From Thermoplasmata archaeon (GTDB taxonomy: Archaea; Thermoplasmatota; Thermoplasmata; Methanomassiliicoccales; Methanomethylophilaceae), in the NCBI GenBank assembly GCA_015063135.1, contig SUTA01000014.1, positions 1-46,222 of the forward strand: DNA of 46,222 nt, read 5' to 3'. A program made the position numbers and the translations under genes. Every line of letters starts with the position of its first letter. Positions within the stretch are counted from its first letter, which is position 1. This document shows, one piece after another, positions 42,079 to 46,222 of the stretch. Under the pieces are notes generated by a model. That model ran no database searches and had not been told where the DNA came from. It worked only from the letters and a program-made list of their open reading frames with translations.

Positions 42079-42936
42079 ATGGAAGATATCGCAATAACAG
42101 CAGATAATCGTACAGCCCAGATCCTGAACGGACAGGCTGTGTCCGATGCGGATGCATACGGTTTCAATAACGAGGGCATCGACGACACAGTGCTCTCCGT
42201 GAAGGGTCTGAACCTTTGGTACGGGGAGAAACAAGTCTTGTTCGATGTGGACATGCCGGTCGCGAAGAACAGCATAACCGCACTCATCGGTCCCTCCGGA
42301 TGCGGCAAATCCACGCTCCTCAGATGCATGAACCGCATGAACGACCTGGTCGACGGATGCCGCGTTGAGGGCAGGATAACCTACGCCGGGGAGGACATCT
42401 ACGCCGCCGGCACCGACATCAACGCTGTGAGGAAGTGCATCGGGATGATCTTCCAGAAGCCCAATCCGTTCCCGAAATCGATCAGGGAGAACATCGTCTA
42501 CGGCCCCAGGATCCATGGGATAACGAAGAAAGGCGATCTTGACGAGATAGTCGAAAGGACCCTCCGTCAGGCGGCGCTGTGGGATGAGGTCAAGGATCGT
42601 CTCGACACCAGCGGGCTGTCGCTCTCCGGCGGACAGCAGCAGAGGCTGTGCATCGCCCGCGCTCTCGCAGTCGACCCGGACATCATCCTGATGGACGAGC
42701 CCACATCCGCCCTCGACCCCATCGCAACCGCGAAGATCGAGGAGCTCTGTCTGGAGCTCAAGAAGAGATACACCGTGGTCACCGTCACCCACAACATGCA
42801 GCAGGCACGCAGGATCAGCGACAAGACCGGCTTCATGTACATGGGGAAGATGGTGGAGTTCGGAGATACCGAAAAGGTCTTCGACTCCCCCGCTCAGGAG
42901 AGGACCATGAAGTATGTTTCCGGAATGTTCGGATGA
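42079..42936 (+). CDS. pstB: phosphate ABC transporter ATP-binding protein PstB
   Basis: ATPase of the phosphate importer, 285 residues. Walker [13 protein letters not shown]-loop [13 protein letters not shown] (the PstB hallmark), signature [16 protein letters not shown], Walker [14 protein letters not shown] and H-loop [11 protein letters not shown]. It has a 35-residue N-terminal extension before the ABC domain begins at [15 protein letters not shown]. Start ATG 42079 chosen because GGTGAT, including the pstCA stop, lies four bases upstream; ATG 42067 overlaps pstCA and has no such site. Confidence 0.95.
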   Translation: MEDIAITADNRTAQILNGQAVSDADAYGFNNEGIDDTVLSVKGLNLWYGEKQVLFDVDMPVAKNSITALIGPSGCGKSTLLRCMNRMNDLVDGCRVEGRITYAGEDIYAAGTDINAVRKCIGMIFQKPNPFPKSIRENIVYGPRIHGITKKGDLDEIVERTLRQAALWDEVKDRLDTSGLSLSGGQQQRLCIARALAVDPDIILMDEPTSALDPIATAKIEELCLELKKRYTVVTVTHNMQQARRISDKTGFMYMGKMVEFGDTEKVFDSPAQERTMKYVSGMFG

Positions 42937-42955
42937 TTCTCCATAAACGATCTCA

Positions 42956-42965
42956 AAAATATATA
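42956..42965 (+). promoter_or_regulatory. TATA box for phoU
   Basis: AAAATATATA centred about 28 bases before the ATG at 42989, so phoU can be transcribed separately from the pst genes. Confidence 0.55.
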
Positions 42966-42988
42966 GACGGTGAACGATGCGCAATGTG

Positions 42989-43966
42989 ATGGAGATAAGG
43001 AGAATCCAGATCACAGGCGGATCATCATTCATGATCACCCTGCCCAAGAGCTGGGCGGAATCCAGGGGGCTGAAGAAGAACGATCCCCTAATGGTCGTCC
43101 CCCAGCCAGACGGCAGTCTGCTCATATCGGCCGATGGAGAGGAATCCACGAAGGAGTCGGTGAAGACGCTGAGGACAGGCGATTTCGATACCCCCGGTGC
43201 CCTCTACCGCTGCATGATAGGGGCGTACATCGCCGGATACGGGCAGATCTCCGTGGAATCCGACGGCCCCATCGAAGGAGCCTATCTGGAGGCCGTATCC
43301 GAGTTCACCCAGACCTCCATAGGCATGGAGATCGTGGAGGAGGAGGAAGGTTGCATCCTCATCAAGGACCTCATAGACCACTCCGAAGTGAAACCCCAGA
43401 AGAATGTGAGAAGAGAATACCTTCTGGTCAAGAGGATGGTGGCCGACGCCCTCTCTCCCGAACCTCCCGATGCGAAGGACATGGATATGCGCGACAAAGA
43501 GGTGGACCGCATACACTGGCTCGTCCAGAGACAGGCCAGCATCTACCAGATGGACGTGGGCCTCAGCAGCAGGACGGGACTCCGCCTCGCCACGGTGATG
43601 AGCTGCATGGGGGTCAGCAAGATACTCGAGAGGATGGGGGACCATGCCGTCCTCATCGTCAAGAACCTCTCCTCTCAGAATGACGCGGACAGGAAGATAT
43701 TCGCGGACAATCTCGATACCCTCAGCGGGAGCCTCCTCGGGTACATCGGGGGCTCCATGGAATCCTGGATGAACGCCAATTACATTCTCGCAGAGAGCAT
43801 CATCCGTTCCAAGAAGGATGTTCAAGCGATCGCCCGCAGGAGTTTTGCGGATTTCTCGGATAAGGATGCCGGCAATCTGCTCCGTGGCAGCATCGCCAGG
43901 ATAATCGACTACTGTTCGGACATAGCCGAGTCGGCCATCAACGTTGCCATGGCAAAGAGCGCTTGA
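42989..43966 (+). CDS. phoU: PhoU-like phosphate regulator with AbrB-type N-terminal domain
   Basis: A 325-residue protein. The N-terminal MEIRRIQITGGSSFMITLPKSWAESRGLKKND is a SpoVT/AbrB-like DNA-binding domain as found in archaeal PhoU proteins. Two PhoU helical repeats follow (about 105-200 and 210-320) with DKEVDRIHWLVQRQ and KILERMGDHAVLIV, the metal-binding acidic patches. It likely senses Pst activity and represses the pst promoter. ATG 42989 is supported by TATA distance and matches the usual N-terminus of the family; ATG 42977 would add four residues. Confidence 0.88.
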   Translation: MEIRRIQITGGSSFMITLPKSWAESRGLKKNDPLMVVPQPDGSLLISADGEESTKESVKTLRTGDFDTPGALYRCMIGAYIAGYGQISVESDGPIEGAYLEAVSEFTQTSIGMEIVEEEEGCILIKDLIDHSEVKPQKNVRREYLLVKRMVADALSPEPPDAKDMDMRDKEVDRIHWLVQRQASIYQMDVGLSSRTGLRLATVMSCMGVSKILERMGDHAVLIVKNLSSQNDADRKIFADNLDTLSGSLLGYIGGSMESWMNANYILAESIIRSKKDVQAIARRSFADFSDKDAGNLLRGSIARIIDYCSDIAESAINVAMAKSA

Positions 43967-44260
43967 ATAACAAGGGTCCTCGATGGCTGTTCAAGATGCT
44001 GGGATCATCCTACTGTATCTGTGCAGCTGACTATTGATTTGAACCCACTCACACTTGAAACGAGGCACGGAGGCATCAGATGAGCGTGAGGATCCGAACC
44101 AATAGAATTTTCCGAGAAGACCGCCCAATTAAAATTGAGCTCGCGCATTCAAACATTGCTTCAAAATGTTAACCGAATCACACGAGCAATAACAGTAGCT
44201 CCGATTGGATTTATGATTGTTTTATTCAGCCTTTCGGTCTTTTGGAGAGGAAAGGCGAGA

Positions 44261-44509
44261 ATGATGAAAATAGCCATAGGAATGGACCTTCACGCGAAGA
44301 CAGCTGTCTGTTTTGCGGTCTTCGTAGGCGAAGGAGAACCGAGAGAGAACCACATCGAATTCCTGGAGGAATTCAACAGGAAACACCGCAGCCGTGCGAA
44401 GACGAGGCTGATTTACAGTTCCGTCATGCGTCCGGACATGAAGAAGGAGGCATCGGAGAGGATCAGGCTTGCCAGGGCAAACGGGCTCCTGAGGCACAAG
44501 GACCTCTGA
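44261..44509 (+). CDS. possible transposase fragment (IS110-like N-terminus)
   Basis: An 82-residue frame starting MMKIAIGMDLHAKTAVCFAV, which resembles the first strand and catalytic Asp of DEDD/RNase H-fold transposases such as IS110. The matching region stops after about 45 residues; the rest (KTRLIYSSVMRPDMKKEASER) is not recognised. GGAGAGG is upstream of the ATG. No inverted repeats or downstream transposase domain were found. It may be a decayed insertion sequence or an unrelated small protein. The 294 bases before it (43967-44260) hold nothing I can identify. Confidence 0.35.
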   Translation: MMKIAIGMDLHAKTAVCFAVFVGEGEPRENHIEFLEEFNRKHRSRAKTRLIYSSVMRPDMKKEASERIRLARANGLLRHKDL

Positions 44510-44839
44510 GGGCCACTTTATACCGCACGAAACCTCTTTCCCCGAACTGCTACACCTTCCAGGCGGTTCGGAGCTTTTATACAATTTGCATCGGAAAAAA
44601 ATGTAACGGGTCTTTTTAGGACCGCCACGTGTTATTTTTGGGAATAGATATGCACGAATCATGTGCATACCAATTCAGACTCTTATTATCTAAATCCCGT
44701 TGCATAACGCGGATTTCGGAGTTTTTCGAAGGATCCGATGCAAAAGAGAGGACATCGAGGGGATTCAGAGGTAGGTTCGGAATGAGGAAGTTAGAATAAG
44801 TATACTCTAGTTAGAATATTCAAAGAATTCTGGAGAATA
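44510..44839. other. intergenic stretch without convincing genes
   Basis: Contains an inverted repeat ATGCAC (44650-44655) and GTGCAT (44663-44668) and a ten-base direct repeat AGTTAGAATA at 44789 and 44809, just 3' of the tRNA gene. AT-rich in parts. No protein frame of quality. Confidence 0.4.
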
Positions 44840-44916
44840 TGGCGGGCCTGAAGGGATTCGAACCCTTGACCACCTGATTAAAAGTCAGATGCTCTACCTA
44901 GCTGAGCTACAGGCCC
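44840..44916 (-). tRNA. tRNA-Lys (anticodon UUU)
   Basis: Minus strand folds as a complete cloverleaf: acceptor GGGCCTG with CAGGCCC, D arm GCTC/GAGC, anticodon loop CTTTTAA (anticodon TTT), T arm AAGGG/CCCTT with TTCGAAT, discriminator G. CCA is encoded at 44840-44842. A TATA-like element is about 40 bases upstream of the 5' end. No intron. Confidence 0.96.
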
Positions 44917-44950
44917 ATGGGAAATACCCACGATGATGCGTAGCCTTGTT

Positions 44951-44960
44951 CGGTATATAA
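44951..44960 (-). promoter_or_regulatory. TATA box for tRNA-Lys
   Basis: Minus strand TTATATACCG, centred 40 bases before the mature tRNA 5' end and just beyond the T tracts that appear to end the upstream RNA. Confidence 0.5.
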
Positions 44961-44999
44961 CAGTTTTTTAAGAATGGATCGAAAAACAAGGGAAAAGCA

Positions 45000-45020
45000 C
45001 TGGGGTGTATTGCACCCCAG
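45000..45020 (-). terminator. hairpin and T-run terminator of the structured RNA
   Basis: Perfect eight-base arms (CTGGGGTG at 45000-45007, CACCCCAG at 45013-45020) with a five-base loop; on the minus strand TTTT and TTTTT tracts follow at 44992-44995 and 44982-44986. Confidence 0.6.
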
Positions 45021-45522
45021 CCCTTCCAATGAGGAAGGCGTGCAGGATCAACCCACCCATTACGGGCGCTCCTTCGCAGGAGCTCTGACGTGTCGACGGC
45101 GGTTCTCACCACCACCAGCTCAATCAGCGGGAACATGGCTCGGCGCTATACGCATGGCGCTACGCGAACCATGACAGCGGACTCTATGCCACAACACTGC
45201 GCCATGGGGGCGCACCACCTTTACGGTGAACACTGGCGGTCTCGGTTTCCCGGAGACGTTTCCGTCCCTGGTACTCCTCGGACCGATTACAGCATGTTGC
45301 GGTCCACTACAGCGCGGAGCGCTGAGGGCCAGAGTTAACGCGGCGGAGCCGCGGGGGCAGTCGGGTCGATATGGCAGGGCGCCATATCGCAGCAGGGGAC
45401 GTTTAAGACCCAGTGCTGAACGCCTAATGTCTGATCCACCTAAGCCGGGTTCCGGTCAGAGATGGAGAGCGAACCCATCGCTCATGATATTCGGCGTATG
45501 TCGTATCGATATGCCGTATGTT

Positions 45523-45618
45523 GCAGGGCGAATCACTACCTTGGTGGTAGCGATTCATGTACGTGGAGCCAATCCACGAAAGGCGCTATGAAGCTGACCT
45601 GAATGCTGCTGCTGCGAT
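45523..45618 (-). repeat. 96-bp direct repeat, copy A
   Basis: Identical to 45663-45758 with a 140-base period. Contains the 27-base hairpin and the CGTGGA/TCCACG hairpin. Confidence 0.95.
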
Positions 45619-45662
45619 TACGTTATGTCGTGCGGTTCGACCCACAAACCGAACGCTTGGCC

Positions 45663-45758
45663 GCAGGGCGAATCACTACCTTGGTGGTAGCGATTCATGT
45701 ACGTGGAGCCAATCCACGAAAGGCGCTATGAAGCTGACCTGAATGCTGCTGCTGCGAT
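45663..45758 (-). repeat. 96-bp direct repeat, copy B
   Basis: Exact match to copy A. The sequences between and after the copies differ. Confidence 0.95.
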
Positions 45759-45795
45759 GATGCGTCGGTTACTACGATGACGTGTGTTCGACTGT

Positions 45796-45822
45796 GAATC
45801 ACTACCTTGGTGGTAGCGATTC
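45796..45822 (-). repeat. third copy of the 27-base hairpin
   Basis: Same 27 bases as at 45530-45556 and 45670-45696, followed by a diverged version of the neighbouring hairpin (GTGG...CCAC), so the 96-bp unit probably once existed three times. Confidence 0.9.
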
Positions 45823-46037
45823 CTGGATGGCGTGGTTCTGATCCACAATGTTGCGATGATGCAAACACTTCAGCGTCGTGGTGACGCTGACCAACCAGAC
45901 AAGCTGTTCTCATGATCCAAAGGCGGGAATTTCACCCACCAACACGGTGCCAAGTCTCCAAAGGCGCTAAGCCAACGGTCGACACAAACTCTAAGTGAAT
46001 TCATGTTAAACTTGGGGACTACTACATCCGCTTACAT

Positions 46038-46048
46038 GTATATAATAC
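46038..46048 (-). promoter_or_regulatory. TATA box for the structured RNA
   Basis: GTATTATATAC on the minus strand, followed about 25 bases later by the likely RNA 5' end near 46017. Confidence 0.5.
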
Positions 46049-46222
46049 TTTCTAAGATGTATTATTTAGGGAAATGGATTATCGAACTCTTACTTTCCTG
46101 ACTTTGACACAGCTGCGCGATAGCGTCAGCTGACAAAAACGGGAATCAATGGAATTTGACAGCGGCTCACGGCTCCGCTGCGCGGGGTCAAAGGTTACTC
46201 GTTTTACCCTGCCTGCGCGTGT
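46049..46222. other. window end, no gene identified
   Basis: Contains short GC-rich inverted repeats such as CAGCTG...CAGCTG near 46113-46131. No protein or RNA gene is recognised. Confidence 0.3.

Larger units (their letters stand above)
44982..46017 (-). ncRNA. candidate large structured noncoding RNA (about 1 kb)
   Basis: No plausible protein is encoded on either strand for more than 1 kb, yet the sequence is packed with perfect hairpins. Minus-strand transcription is favoured: TATA-like GTATTATATAC at 46038-46048, a GC hairpin plus two T runs at 44982-45020, and G-U rather than A-C pairing in the thrice-repeated 27-base hairpin. Hairpins with five-base loops are at 45000-45020, 45199-45213, 45216-45228, 45367-45389, 45467-45483, 45530-45556, 45562-45578, 45670-45696, 45702-45718, 45796-45822 and 45871-45889. 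Hallmarks of 16S/23S rRNA are absent. RNase P and SRP RNA were considered and not supported. Ends are estimates. Confidence 0.6.

Noticed and set aside
45030-45060. Start of 16S rRNA, because the minus strand has GGTTGATCCTGC
   Set aside because: Only about 12 bases match; nothing after them resembles 16S rRNA.
44982-45450. SRP (7S) RNA
   Set aside because: The invariant GGAAGGGAGCA-type loop of the SRP54-binding domain is not present on either strand.
45500-45830. CRISPR array from the three 27-base repeats
   Set aside because: Spacings are over 100 bases and the 'spacers' themselves are repeated; the repeats are hairpins within a longer 96-bp unit and no cas genes are present.
44982-46017. 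RNase P RNA, suggested by GAACCCGGCTTA on the minus strand near 45440-45457
   Set aside because: That string resembles the 3' conserved part of RNase P RNA, but the universal A residues before it differ and no GGAAA(G/C)TCC block lies 5' of it on the same strand.

Overview
The window reads as a GC-rich euryarchaeal chromosome. It carries an A-type ATP synthase operon in the methanogen gene order, Orc1/Cdc6 with origin recognition boxes, the small primase subunit PriS, GatD/GatE for Gln-tRNA synthesis, TiaS, ribosomal protein L18Ae/LX, archaeal prefoldin alpha, a PhoU-like regulator with an AbrB-type N-terminus, and TATA-driven leaderless genes. The gene set and the complete absence of TAG at well-supported gene ends fit Thermoplasmata, most plausibly the Methanomassiliicoccales, where TAG can encode pyrrolysine. 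No pyrrolysine gene is in the window, so the order-level placement is inference.

Layout. 1-8.7 kb (minus strand): atpH-I-K-E-C-F-A-B-D plus a terminal small membrane protein. 8.7-10.4 kb: dCMP deaminase, diverging from an archaeal type I signal peptidase. 10.2-12.0 kb: replication origin candidate, cdc6 and its AT-rich upstream region bracketed by two identical 32-bp origin recognition boxes in inverted orientation; a 26-residue membrane peptide also lies here. 12.0-16.3 kb: small secreted or membrane protein, tiaS, bacterial-type thiolase, M20 peptidase. 16.3-19.6 kb (minus): L18Ae-prefoldin alpha-ftsY, then an archaeal AAA+ ATPase. 19.6-25.25 kb: a less GC-rich island bounded by a 75-bp exact direct repeat derived from priS. 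It holds a winged-helix regulator and a five-gene operon of two membrane proteins, two zinc-binding proteins and an SPFH/zinc-ribbon protein. 25.1-32.9 kb: priS, TatD-like hydrolase, degenerate metallo-beta-lactamase-fold protein, YbjN-like protein, HtpX, MATE exporter, HemK2-like methylase, AlbA_2/ATPase regulator. 33.0-39.0 kb: gatD-gatE, mntP, a 54-residue 2[4Fe-4S] ferredoxin, a membrane-anchored phosphoglycerate mutase, trmI. 39.0-44.0 kb: phosphate uptake operon pstS-pstCA (fused permease)-pstB-phoU. 44.3 kb: possible transposase fragment. 44.8-46.0 kb: tRNA-Lys(UUU) and a roughly 1-kb region without credible proteins that looks like a large structured RNA transcribed from the minus strand.

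Expression signals are consistent. Genes at the head of transcription units tend to have a TATA-like element centred about 25-28 bp upstream of the start codon and no Shine-Dalgarno site (leaderless). Genes inside operons have a GGAGG/GGTGA-type site, often built over the stop codon of the preceding gene. Several starts given here were chosen on that basis.

The strongest candidates for something undescribed are the large structured RNA next to tRNA-Lys, with many five-base hairpin loops (some mutually complementary) and a 96-bp internal duplication, and the SPFH/zinc-ribbon membrane island inserted beside priS.
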